Origin: Anaerolinea sp.
GTDB lineage: Bacteria; Chloroflexota; Anaerolineae; Anaerolineales; Anaerolineaceae
Direction: 5' to 3'
Assembly (NCBI GenBank): GCA_029975965.1
Contig: JARKOV010000127.1
Location: 1 to 54,103 of the forward strand
Length of the DNA: 54,103 nt
The position numbers were made by a program, and so were the translations under genes. Below are positions 44,112 through 52,228 of this stretch, one piece after another; position 1 is the stretch's first letter, and every line of letters begins with the position of its first letter. The notes under the pieces were generated by a model. That model was not told the DNA's origin. It saw only the letters and a program-made list of their open reading frames with translations, and ran no database searches.

Positions 44112-45353
44112 TTGGAGACTCTCCCCCTGTTCCCACCCCAATCGATGAGCGTCAGCGAGCTGACGCGCTACCTGCGCGGGCTGATCGAGGACGACGAGGT
44201 GTTGCGCGACGTGTGGGTGACCGGTGAGATTTCCAACTACACCCGCGCCACCTCGGGGCACGTCTACCTGACGCTCAAGGATGCCGGGGCTGCGCTGCGC
44301 TGCGTGATCTGGCGCGCCACGGCGATACGCCTGCAGGTGGCTCTGCAAAGCGGCATGGCCATCGAAGCGCATGGCTCGATCGGGGTCTATGAGCGGGACG
44401 GCGCCTACCAGCTCTACATTGACGCGGTCCGTCTGGCGGGTGAGGGGCTGCTCTACCGCGAGTTCCTGCGCCTCAAGGCGCGCCTGGAGGCCGAAGGGTT
44501 ATTCGACGAGGCGCGCAAGCGCCCGTTGCCAGCTTTCCCGCGGCGCATCGGGCTGGTCACCTCCCCGACGGGGGCCGCCTTGCAGGATATGCTCAACACG
44601 TTGCGCCGCCGCTACCCGCTGGCGGAGGTGATCCTTTCGCCCAGCGCGGTGCAAGGCGACGAAGCCCCGGCTGAGATCGTGCGCGCCATCCTGGCCCTGC
44701 ACCGCGAGCCTCGCCCCGACGTGATCCTGGTGGCGCGCGGGGGCGGCTCGCTGGAAGACCTGTGGGCTTTCAACGACGAGCGGGTGGTGCGCGCCGTCGC
44801 CGCGTCCGAGATTCCGGTGATCACCGGCGTGGGCCACGAGACCGACATCACCCTGGCGGATTTCGCCGCCGACCTGCGCGCCCCCACGCCCACCGCCGCA
44901 GCAACCCTGGCGACCCCCGACCGCGTTGACTTGCGGGTCGCGCTCGAGCGCCAGCAGCGCCGGTTTGGCGGCGCGCTCTTGCAGCAACTGGCCGGCTTGC
45001 GCGCCGGTTTTAACCTGGCGCGGATGCGCCTGGAGCGCCAGTCGCCGCTGCGGCGGGTGCAGGATGAGCGCCAGCGCCTGGATGCCTGGCTGGACCGCTC
45101 GCGCCGGGCAGCGGCGCACCTGGCCGAGATACACCGCGCCACCCTGGGGGCGGCGACCGCTCGCCTGCAATCGCTCAACCCGTTCTCCGTGCTCGAGCGG
45201 GGTTATGCGGTGGTGCAACGCCCGGATGGGACACTGCTCACGCGCGCGGCGCAGGCGCGCAGCGGCGAGGACGTGCGCATCCGGCTGGCGGACGGCAGGC
45301 TGGGCGCGACAATCCAGCATGTGGAGGAAGACCGTGAACGAAATTCCCCCTGA
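44112..45353 (+). CDS. xseA: Exodeoxyribonuclease VII, large subunit
   Basis: XseA is the catalytic subunit of exonuclease VII, which degrades single-stranded DNA from both ends. The 413-residue protein has the N-terminal OB-fold (VWVTGEISNYTRATSGHVYL, residues 33-52) and the catalytic region (RIGLVTSPTGAALQDML; VILVARGGGSLEDLWAFNDE; ITGVGHETDITLADFAADLR), then a coiled-coil tail. TTG 44112 is chosen because CGAGGGCGT precedes it; ATG 44145 has no ribosome-binding site and would cut 11 residues. xseB overlaps its 3' end by 20 nt. Confidence 0.96.
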   Translation: METLPLFPPQSMSVSELTRYLRGLIEDDEVLRDVWVTGEISNYTRATSGHVYLTLKDAGAALRCVIWRATAIRLQVALQSGMAIEAHGSIGVYERDGAYQLYIDAVRLAGEGLLYREFLRLKARLEAEGLFDEARKRPLPAFPRRIGLVTSPTGAALQDMLNTLRRRYPLAEVILSPSAVQGDEAPAEIVRAILALHREPRPDVILVARGGGSLEDLWAFNDERVVRAVAASEIPVITGVGHETDITLADFAADLRAPTPTAAATLATPDRVDLRVALERQQRRFGGALLQQLAGLRAGFNLARMRLERQSPLRRVQDERQRLDAWLDRSRRAAAHLAEIHRATLGAATARLQSLNPFSVLERGYAVVQRPDGTLLTRAAQARSGEDVRIRLADGRLGATIQHVEEDRERNSP

Positions 45354-45558
45354 GATCGACAAGATGAGCTATGAGGAGGCGATGAACGAGTTCGAAGCGG
45401 TCATCGCGCAACTGGAAGCAGCCCAATCCAGCCTGGAGGAATCGCTGGCGCTGTTCGAGCGCGGTCAGGCGCTGGCGCAGCACTGCGCCCGCCTGCTGGA
45501 CCAGGCCGAGCTGCGCATCCGGCAGGTGACCGGTGAAGGGCCGGACGTGGAAAGCTGA
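45334..45558 (+). CDS. xseB: Exodeoxyribonuclease VII, small subunit
   Basis: A 74-residue helical protein that wraps the coiled-coil stalk of XseA; several copies bind each large subunit. The family core is SYEEAMNEFEAVIAQLE followed by LEESLALFERGQALAQHC. GTG 45334 is chosen because GTGGAGGAAGACC, lying inside the xseA end, is a strong ribosome-binding site. The 20-nt overlap with xseA indicates coupled translation. The next gene begins 2 nt after its stop. Confidence 0.94.
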   Translation: MNEIPPEIDKMSYEEAMNEFEAVIAQLEAAQSSLEESLALFERGQALAQHCARLLDQAELRIRQVTGEGPDVES

Positions 45559-45560
45559 GC

Positions 45561-46013
45561 ATGTTGTCGGATCTGTTGGGAAACCACGTGCTGTGGACGA
45601 CGATTGCGGCCTGGTTCCTGGCGCAGTTCTTCAAGCCGTTCCTCGAGTACATCGAGACCCGCCGCTGGCTGTGGGGGCTGTGGTTCAGCTCGGGGGGCAA
45701 CCCCAGCTCGCACTCGGCGCTGGTGGTCAGCGCGATGCTGGCGATTGGGCTGTACGTGGGGTTTGGCACGCCGCTCTTCGCGCTGGCGCTGGCGGTGGCG
45801 ATGGTGGTGGTGTACGACGCCGCCGGCGTGCGCCGCGAGGCCGGTCGGCATGCCGAGCGGATCAATATTTTGATCGAAGAGCTCTTCCGCGGCGAGCCGA
45901 TCAGCGAGCAGCAGTTGAAAGAGGTCATCGGCCACACGCCGTTGGAAGTGCTCTCCGGGGTGCTGCTCGGCACGGCCACGGCGCTGGTGAGCTACATCCT
46001 CTTCGGGCGCTGA
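45561..46013 (+). CDS. Divergent PAP2-family membrane protein (DUF212)
   Basis: A 150-residue membrane protein of the DUF212 family, distantly related to PAP2 phosphatases. Conserved blocks are QFFKPFLEY, GGNPSSHSALVVSAM (phosphatase-like SH motif), VYDAAGVRREAGRHA, and GHTPLEVLSGVLLG. About four membrane segments. It may dephosphorylate a lipid phosphate, but that has not been shown for the family as far as I know. It starts 2 nt after xseB and is probably cotranscribed with xseAB. It converges with the S8 protease gene, 13 nt apart, with a TTTTTT run between them. Confidence 0.92.
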   Translation: MLSDLLGNHVLWTTIAAWFLAQFFKPFLEYIETRRWLWGLWFSSGGNPSSHSALVVSAMLAIGLYVGFGTPLFALALAVAMVVVYDAAGVRREAGRHAERINILIEELFRGEPISEQQLKEVIGHTPLEVLSGVLLGTATALVSYILFGR

Positions 46014-46026
46014 TTTTTTACCAGGG

Positions 46027-49000
46027 TCATTGCTTGCTCACCACGGGCAGGAGGACTTGCGCGGCGGTGCACACGTAGTGCGCGGAGGCGAGGGTGAAGC
46101 CCAGGATTGTGCCGGTATCCAGCGCGGCATGGTCGAGCGCAGTGAGGGTCCAGGTTCCGGCGAGGGAAGTCCCGTCGAAGGCGGAGAGAGCCTGCACCGG
46201 GCGGTAGCTGCCGCTGAAGGGCGCAGAGCTGGTGGCGATGGCGCGGGTCGCTTCGTCGTCGAAGGTCACGCCGGTGTAGTTGTCGGCCGGCCCTCCCCGG
46301 CGGAAGACCAGTTGCACCTCCTGCCCGCCCGGCCCGCCCAGGCGCAGCTCCAGGTCGCCGATGAAGGTGTGCTCCACGTTGACGGTCACATCCAGGTCAG
46401 AGATATGCCTCCCGTCGAAGATTTGCAGCGAAGCCGCGCCAACGCCGGGAGAGCTGAGGGCGTAATCGGGCACGGGCACGGGTGGACCGGTGTAGGCGTA
46501 GCTGGAGGCGCTGAACGCCAGGGCGGTGAAGAGTTCCGGGAGGGCGAGGGTAGCCGAGCCTCCTGAAAAATTGACCGACAACTGCAGGCCGAGCAGCCCG
46601 CCGCAGGGCTGGGCCGGGTCGATCGCCAGGCGGAAGCGCAGCAGGTTGGTGCCCGTCGCGCCGGCCGGCAGGTTGGGGTAATTCGAGGTTGGCTGGAGGA
46701 CGGCGGCGAGCCCCTGGGGGACGCTGAGCGTGGCCGAAACGTTGACAGCCTGGCCCGACCCGGCGGCGTTGGCCAGGTCGATCTCCAGGTCGAAGGTGTC
46801 GCCCGGCTCAGGGAAGTGGTTGAGGTTGCCCTCCACCGGGTACCAGCGCACTGCGCCGAGGCTGAGGTTGGGGGAGAGCGCGCCGGAGCCGTTGTAGATC
46901 ACCAGGGCAAAATCCTGGTCGGTCGAGTCGCCGTTGCCCGGCACGCCGTCGCCGGGCAGGTTGGCGGCGGTCACCTTCACCTGCAGGCCGCCCGACAACC
47001 CGGCGGGCAGGAAGACGTTTTCGACGTTGTTGAGCGTGTCGGCGCTATCGCCCGCGACGGAGGATGCGCCGTCGAACTGGTTGCCGCGGTAGGTGACGCC
47101 GCCGGCGGTCACTTCGAGGTTGAGGTTGTTGACCAGCGCCTGCCCGGCGGCGATGCTGCCGGGGGCGTCGGTCCACACCAGGCTGACGCGCAGCGGGCGG
47201 GTGGAATCGGCGATCGAGCCGTTGAAGGTGAAGGTCGCGCCGGGCCCGGCGAGCAGCGTGTTCTGGTCGAACACCAGGCGCGGGGTATCGTCGAACAGGC
47301 GCCCCATGTCGAGCATGCCCCAGCCCTGGGCGGCGCCGGGCAGGGTGTCGTTGGCGGCCAGGCCGGTCAGGTAGCGCGGCGCGTTGAGCAGCAGTGCCTT
47401 GAGCATAGCCGGGCTGGGAGCCTGGCCGGGGGCCAGGGCGCGCCCGTAATATTCGTAGGCCAGTTGAGCCGCCCCGGCGATGGCCGGGGTGGAATGGCTG
47501 GTGCCGGTTGACCAGGTGTAAAGGGCCTGCCCGGCCGGGTAATAGGGGACGCACACGTAGCCTGCGGAGTAGTCCGGGTCCTGGGTGGCCGGACCCGAAA
47601 CGTGGGTGCCCGGGGCGACGAGGTCGGGCTTGGCGCGCCCGTCGGCAGTGGTGCCGCGCGAGGAATAGGGGGCGATGTCGTCGGCTGAGTCGGCGTCGGT
47701 CCAGCCGTTGCAGGAGATGGCATGGTCGCGCGGGTTTTCCGCCGCGCCCACGGTGAGCACGTTCTTGGCGGTGCCCGGCGAGCTGATCGTCATCGAGCCG
47801 CCCCCACCTTCGTTGCCGGCGGCGAAGACGTGCAGCATGGCCTGGTTGCCCGGCAGGGAGGCGGAGGCGTCGCGCGTGCGCAGGTCGAATTCCTGGGCGG
47901 AAGCGTCGTAGGCGCCTTTGACCGGAGCGCCCCAACTGTCGGAGGTCAGGCGCGCGCCGGCCAGGTAGGCGTTGGCGAGGATCACGCTGTCGCTGTAAGC
48001 GCACTGCGAGATGTCGTATGCGCCGGAGTTGCGGAAGATCTTCGTCCCGGCCAGCGGCCCGTAGGGTGAGATGCCCAAGCCGTACTGGTAACCGGCCGCG
48101 TTCTCGTACGGGAAGCCGGCCAGGTTGTTGTAGCCGCCGAGGATGCCCGCGTTGAGGTTGCCATGCCCGCCGCCGCCATCAGGGGTGGCGTCGGTGGTGC
48201 AGTTGGCCAGGTAAGCGATGCGGTCGGCGCCCGGCCGGACGCCCAGGGTGAAGAAATCGGGGTGCTGCACGTTGGCGGCATCGCCCGCGTCGATCCCGTC
48301 GTCGATCACGTCGACGATGGGATAAGCCGAGGCGTTTTGCGGAAAGCCTTTCGAGGCCAACCAGGCCAGGTAACCGGGAGCGGCGGCGGTGGTTTTCCCG
48401 CCAGCGATGGCGATGTTGCCGGACAGCACCTGGGCCTGGATCTCGTCCAGCAGCACCGGGGTGCGGTAGGGTTCCACGTTGAACACATCTGGGCGCGCGC
48501 TGACCCCGGCCAGGCTGGACTCGGGCAGGCGCAGGCGCAGGTTAACCAGGTTGAGCAGCGGGTTGGGCGCGGCGAGTTGCGCGGTGGCGAGGCCGGTCAG
48601 GTCGGCGACGGTCTGGTCGAGGCGGGGCGTGACGAAAACCTGCACGGTCACGTCCACCTCGGCTCCCACCGGAGCGAGCGCCGCTTCGCGCAGGCCTGGC
48701 TCGAGGCGGTAGGCCGGGTGGTAAGCGCCATGCCACTGCACCAGCCCGGCGAGCTGCGCAATGCCGTCGATTCGCCCAGCGGGGTCGTCTCCCCAGACGA
48801 CGAAGGCGTTTTCGGGCAGGTAGGCGACCACCTGCAGCCCGGCGCCGAGCAACGCCTCCAGCCATTCGTCGACAACCGGACCGGCAAACTGGACGATCCA
48901 GAACTGCTCGCCGGGTCGGGCGGCAGCTTGCAATGAGTCGGGCAGCGGCGGCTCGGCCTGGACTTGCGTGGTGTCCAGGGTGATATCCCGCAGCCAGATG

Positions 49001-49275
49001 CGGGTGGACACCGGTTGGAGACCGGCGGGGACGGCTGCCAGCGCCTGAGTGCCGCCGGTTGGCAGGCCCCAGAGCGAGAACTCGCCGTATTCGACCAGCT
49101 TTTCCGCGCCCGAAGCGACCAGCCAGGCTTGCCCGGTGGTATCGGCGGCATCGGCAAGGAGGTGAACGTCGGGCGCGTCCACCTGGGCGGCTGCGGGGGC
49201 AATGCCCGCGGCGGCGAGCACAGCCGCGAGCAGCACGCGGAACAGCAGGCGCAAAACGGGGGAGTGGTGGGTCAT
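46027..49275 (-). CDS. Secreted S8-family (subtilisin-like) protease with P-domain
   Basis: A 1082-residue exported serine protease. Residues 1-30 are a signal peptide (LLFRVLLAAVLAAAGIAPAA). A long N-terminal region of about 280 residues follows, then the catalytic domain: Asp in VDVIDDGID (near 325), His in GGGHGNLNAG (near 371) and Ser in GTSHSTPAIAG (near 594). A beta-rich linker region follows, and residues 945-1065 are a P/Homo-B domain (VNVEHTFIGDLELRLGGPGG and GTWTLTALDHAALDTG) as in proprotein convertases. No sortase or membrane anchor is seen, so it is probably released. The start follows CAGAGGTTCC. Role: extracellular protein breakdown, inferred from the family. Confidence 0.92.
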   Translation of the reverse strand: MTHHSPVLRLLFRVLLAAVLAAAGIAPAAAQVDAPDVHLLADAADTTGQAWLVASGAEKLVEYGEFSLWGLPTGGTQALAAVPAGLQPVSTRIWLRDITLDTTQVQAEPPLPDSLQAAARPGEQFWIVQFAGPVVDEWLEALLGAGLQVVAYLPENAFVVWGDDPAGRIDGIAQLAGLVQWHGAYHPAYRLEPGLREAALAPVGAEVDVTVQVFVTPRLDQTVADLTGLATAQLAAPNPLLNLVNLRLRLPESSLAGVSARPDVFNVEPYRTPVLLDEIQAQVLSGNIAIAGGKTTAAAPGYLAWLASKGFPQNASAYPIVDVIDDGIDAGDAANVQHPDFFTLGVRPGADRIAYLANCTTDATPDGGGGHGNLNAGILGGYNNLAGFPYENAAGYQYGLGISPYGPLAGTKIFRNSGAYDISQCAYSDSVILANAYLAGARLTSDSWGAPVKGAYDASAQEFDLRTRDASASLPGNQAMLHVFAAGNEGGGGSMTISSPGTAKNVLTVGAAENPRDHAISCNGWTDADSADDIAPYSSRGTTADGRAKPDLVAPGTHVSGPATQDPDYSAGYVCVPYYPAGQALYTWSTGTSHSTPAIAGAAQLAYEYYGRALAPGQAPSPAMLKALLLNAPRYLTGLAANDTLPGAAQGWGMLDMGRLFDDTPRLVFDQNTLLAGPGATFTFNGSIADSTRPLRVSLVWTDAPGSIAAGQALVNNLNLEVTAGGVTYRGNQFDGASSVAGDSADTLNNVENVFLPAGLSGGLQVKVTAANLPGDGVPGNGDSTDQDFALVIYNGSGALSPNLSLGAVRWYPVEGNLNHFPEPGDTFDLEIDLANAAGSGQAVNVSATLSVPQGLAAVLQPTSNYPNLPAGATGTNLLRFRLAIDPAQPCGGLLGLQLSVNFSGGSATLALPELFTALAFSASSYAYTGPPVPVPDYALSSPGVGAASLQIFDGRHISDLDVTVNVEHTFIGDLELRLGGPGGQEVQLVFRRGGPADNYTGVTFDDEATRAIATSSAPFSGSYRPVQALSAFDGTSLAGTWTLTALDHAALDTGTILGFTLASAHYVCTAAQVLLPVVSKQ

Positions 49276-49471
49276 GGAACCTCTGGTGATGATTGTACTT
49301 CTCCTTGCATCAAGAAGTAAATGTCCTTGGCGTGGATATCGGCGAAATGGGAAAGCTCAGGTTTGGCAAAATGCGCAGTGCCCTGGAACACGCGCCGATT
49401 TCACTGCTGTGAATGGTCATGGATTTTCCTGGCAATCTACCGGGCCATTGGAAAAATCACCCCTTGACTTA

Positions 49472-49500
49472 GTGTAAATTTCACACAAATCGTGTATAAT
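49472..49500 (+). promoter_or_regulatory. -10 box and operator-like inverted repeat before the MFS gene
   Basis: TATAAT at 49495-49500 lies 20 nt before ATG 49521, with AACGGAGGAACT as ribosome-binding site. Upstream, GTGTAAATTTCACAC (49472-49486) is an imperfect inverted repeat (GTGT.AA / TT.ACAC) placed where a repressor would overlap the -35 region. TTGACT at 49464 is 25 bp from the -10 box, too far for a normal -35. Confidence 0.5.
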
Positions 49501-49520
49501 CGGGCCGCAACGGAGGAACT

Positions 49521-50846
49521 ATGGCAACCACGGCGGTTTTGACATTCGACCAGGCCATCGAGCGCGCCGGATTTGGGCGCTTTCAGGGCAAATTGATGAT
49601 CATTTGCGGGTTGGGGTGGGCGGCGGACGCGATGGAGGTGCTGCTGATCTCCTTCGCGCTGCCGGCAATCGGCGAGGAGTGGGGGCTGAGCAACGCGCAA
49701 AAAGGCCTGCTCGGCACGGCGATTTTCCTGGGCATGCTGGCCGGGGCCTGGGTGTGGGGTCGCCTGAGCGACCTGGCCGGGCGCAAGATCGGCTTCGTCT
49801 CAACGGTCGCGATCGACTCGCTCTTTGGGCTGGCCTCGGCGTTTGCGCCCACGTTTGGCTGGCTGGTCGCGCTGCGCGCGCTGACCGGCTTTGGCGTGGG
49901 CGGCACCCTGCCGGTGGATTACAGCATCTTTGCGGAGTACCTGCCGGCGAACAAGCGCGGGCGTTACCTGGTGTTGCTGGAGGCTTTCTGGGCGCTGGGG
50001 GCGATCCTGGCGGCCGGGCTGGCCTGGCTGATCGTCCCGCGCCTGGGCTGGCGCTGGCTATTGGCGGTCTCGGCGCTGCCGGGGCTGATCATCTTTTTCA
50101 TCCGCCGTTACGTGCCCGAATCGCCGCGCTATCTGTTGGTGAACGGCAAACCGGAACAGGCGGCGGCGGTGCTCCGGCAGGTGGCGCGCGAGAACGGCAA
50201 GGACCTGGCTGAATTTACCCTGGCGCCGTTGGCGCCAGCCCCAAAAACGCGCATCGCTGACCTCTTGCGCCCACAGTTGCGCCGCACCTCGCTGTTGTTG
50301 TGGGTGATCTGGTTTGGCATTTCCCTCGGCTATTACGGCGTGTTCACCTGGCTGCCGGGATTCTTCCGCTCGGCCGGGATGACCCTGCTGCCGGTGTACC
50401 AGAATGCGTTCATCCTGGCGCTGGCGCAGTTGCCGGGTTATTTTTCGGCCGCCTGGCTGGTGGAACGCTGGGGACGGCGCAGGACGCTGGCTTTTTACCT
50501 GGTCGCCAGCGGGCTGTTCACTTACCTGTTCGCGGCGGTGACCTCGTTGAACTGGATCGTGGCGATGGGGGTGTGGATGTCCTTCTTCACCCTGGGAGCG
50601 TGGGGAGCGCTGTACGCCTACACCCCGGAGGCCTATCCGACCAACCTGCGCGGCACCGGCATGGGCGCAGCCAGCGGATTCACGCGCATTGCCGGGGCGA
50701 TCGCTCCCAGCCTGGGGGCGGCGCTGCTGGGCGGCGGGCTGGCCCTGCCGCTGACCGTGTTCGCGGTGAGTTACGTGCTGGCGGGCGGGGCGGCGCTGCT
50801 GTTGCCGAGGGAAACGCGCCAGAAGCCGCTGGCGGACGTGTTGTAG
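49521..50846 (+). CDS. MFS transporter (AAHS/SV2-like)
   Basis: A 441-residue, 12-segment major facilitator transporter in the cytoplasmic membrane. The loop 2-3 motif is GRLSDLAGRKIGF, the helix 4 region is RALTGFGVGGTLPVDYSIFA, and YVPESPRYLL follows helix 6, a pattern seen in the aromatic acid:proton symporter and sugar porter groups. The substrate cannot be told. The start ATG 49521 follows CGGAGGAACT. It is a single-gene unit with a possible operator in its promoter, so it may be induced by its substrate. Confidence 0.9.
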   Translation: MATTAVLTFDQAIERAGFGRFQGKLMIICGLGWAADAMEVLLISFALPAIGEEWGLSNAQKGLLGTAIFLGMLAGAWVWGRLSDLAGRKIGFVSTVAIDSLFGLASAFAPTFGWLVALRALTGFGVGGTLPVDYSIFAEYLPANKRGRYLVLLEAFWALGAILAAGLAWLIVPRLGWRWLLAVSALPGLIIFFIRRYVPESPRYLLVNGKPEQAAAVLRQVARENGKDLAEFTLAPLAPAPKTRIADLLRPQLRRTSLLLWVIWFGISLGYYGVFTWLPGFFRSAGMTLLPVYQNAFILALAQLPGYFSAAWLVERWGRRRTLAFYLVASGLFTYLFAAVTSLNWIVAMGVWMSFFTLGAWGALYAYTPEAYPTNLRGTGMGAASGFTRIAGAIAPSLGAALLGGGLALPLTVFAVSYVLAGGAALLLPRETRQKPLADVL

Positions 50847-51002
50847 TGGGATCTGGTGAAAAAGCACCAGGCTGAAAAGGCGCCAGGAGTGTCAAGGAAA
50901 AGATCCTGCCGATGTGTCATGACTCGCGTGGAGCGCCTGCCGGTTCTAGCAGGCAGCTCGCGATGAGAAGCTGCTGACCGGCATCGGCGCCAGTGCCAGA
51001 GG

Positions 51003-51168
51003 AGAGATCGCCACGCCGCCCGAAAGGATTGTGTTTCGATTTTCTGTAAAATGTGGGGCAAAGCCCACATTTTACAGAAATTAAATTACACAATCCCCGA
51101 AAGACACCGGGCGGCTCGCGGTGACGACCTGCCAGGAGTTATCGCGAGCGGAGCGAAGCGATCTCTCT
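51003..51168. repeat. Intergenic repeat with inverted GAGATCGC ends, host of the hairpin element
   Basis: AGAGATCGC near 51004 and GCGATCTCT near 51155 are inverted copies enclosing CCGCCCGAAAG, the inserted element and ACACCGGGCGGCTCGCGGTGA. The right part (CGCGAGCGGAGCGAAGCGAT) resembles the unit of the 94-bp tandem repeat at 11711. It lies in the 348-bp gap 50847-51194, which otherwise contains only short hairpins (CTGGTG/CACCAG at about 50855; GCCTGC/GCAGGC at about 50936) and no gene. Confidence 0.5.
51027..51095. mobile_element. Hairpin-forming MITE-like element with 8-bp target duplication (69 bp)
   Basis: The arms GATTGTG...TTTCTGTAAAATGTGGG and CCCACATTTTACAGAAA...CACAATC are inverted copies differing only in a short middle stretch, around a GCAAAG centre. 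The perfect direct repeat CCCGAAAG flanks it at 51019-51026 and 51096-51103. This is the signature of a transposed element. It has no coding capacity and would need a transposase from elsewhere. Related copies are at 43990-44059 and, as a half, at 42173-42204. Confidence 0.75.
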
Positions 51169-51194
51169 TTCGAGGCATCTCGCTGGTGGGTGGC

Positions 51195-52034
51195 TTAGCC
51201 TCCGTAGAAATCAGTCGCCCTGGGCGTGTGCCCTGCACCCGTTCCCAGGCGGAAGAGCTCGATCCCGACCGGTATCCCCACCGCCAGGTAGGCGCCGATG
51301 TAGAGCAGCCCGCCCGGACGGTTGGCGAAGTCGAAAGCGGACAGGTTGATCAGGGCGGCCAGCGTGATGGTCACGATCAAGCCGTACGAGGCAAACGAAT
51401 GGTGCAAGAGGGGCGGCAGGCTGCGCTCGAAAAAGAACGGGACGACCGCCAGCGCCAGCGATAGGTAAAAGGCGGCGAAGCTGCGCAGGGTGAAGGGAGT
51501 CATCAGCTCGGGGAAGATGCCGCCGTTGGTGCCCAGGGCGCCGGGCGCAGCCAGCATGCCGTATGCGGCGAGAAACCCGACGAACAGGACAAACGCGCCG
51601 GTGCTCAGCCGCTGGCTTTTAGAGATGGCGGCGCCCACCGGTTCGCTCCGCGAGGGCAAGCCGAGCCAGGCGAACAGCGCCGCGACCCCGGCGGCAACCG
51701 AGGCGGCGAGCGCCAGCAGGTAGCCCCAAGAGAGCCAACCCGCCAGAGCGAATCGATCGCGGAAGGCGTACACCACCGAAAGCTCGCTCAGCCCGAAGAT
51801 CAAGAGATACAGGCAGGCTGTGTAGGTCAGGCGCAGGTCGCCGCGCGCCGCGCTGACCCCGGCCAGCCAGGCGTTGCCCAGGCACCATGCGCCGATAGTC
51901 ATGGCGATGAAAGGCGTGACCTTCCAGGGGAAAACCGGCGTCGATTGGGTGGGGAAGAAGAACAACGCAACGCCCAGTAACAGGTAAAGCCCGGCGCAAA
52001 GGGCGGTTAGTGCGCGCGTGATCCCGGTCGGCAT
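51195..52034 (-). CDS. Multi-pass membrane protein of unknown function
   Basis: A 279-residue hydrophobic protein with about eight membrane segments and no domain I recognise (ALCAGLYLLLGVALFFFPTQ near the start). There is no ATPase, regulator or enzyme partner beside it. ATG 52034 is chosen because AAAGGAGGGAGC is a very strong ribosome-binding site; the open frame continues upstream by 37 codons but that part is AT-rich promoter sequence. A palindrome ATGTATgattattATACAT (52107-52125) lies upstream and could bind a regulator. It is divergent from kamA. Confidence 0.72.
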   Translation of the reverse strand: MPTGITRALTALCAGLYLLLGVALFFFPTQSTPVFPWKVTPFIAMTIGAWCLGNAWLAGVSAARGDLRLTYTACLYLLIFGLSELSVVYAFRDRFALAGWLSWGYLLALAASVAAGVAALFAWLGLPSRSEPVGAAISKSQRLSTGAFVLFVGFLAAYGMLAAPGALGTNGGIFPELMTPFTLRSFAAFYLSLALAVVPFFFERSLPPLLHHSFASYGLIVTITLAALINLSAFDFANRPGGLLYIGAYLAVGIPVGIELFRLGTGAGHTPRATDFYGG

Positions 52035-52106
52035 GCTCCCTCCTTTGCACATGGGTCGATGAAGTGCAAAAGCGCAAGCAGCGAAGGTGCGATTATATTG
52101 GATAAA

Positions 52107-52125
52107 ATGTATGATTATTATACAT
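52107..52125. promoter_or_regulatory. 19-bp operator-like palindrome between divergent genes
   Basis: ATGTATGATTATTATACAT has 6-bp perfect arms and 16 of 19 symmetrical bases. It lies in an AT-rich patch (52084-52135) between the membrane-protein gene and kamA, with TATAAT-like words on the minus strand (52092-52097). It is a plausible repressor site; the partner is unknown. Confidence 0.45.
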
Positions 52126-52228
52126 ATTTTCTGCCGTCGCGCCAACGGTCTACATGCCGCAGTTGACCCACGGGCGTTTGTTTCGTAGAATCAAGACAGC
52201 GATCCAACCTGACCCGAGATGAGGTGCC

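Noticed and set aside
49464..49500. Standard -35/-10 promoter pairing TTGACT with TATAAT
   Set aside because: The spacing is 25 bp, too long for a sigma-70 promoter; only the -10 box is kept.
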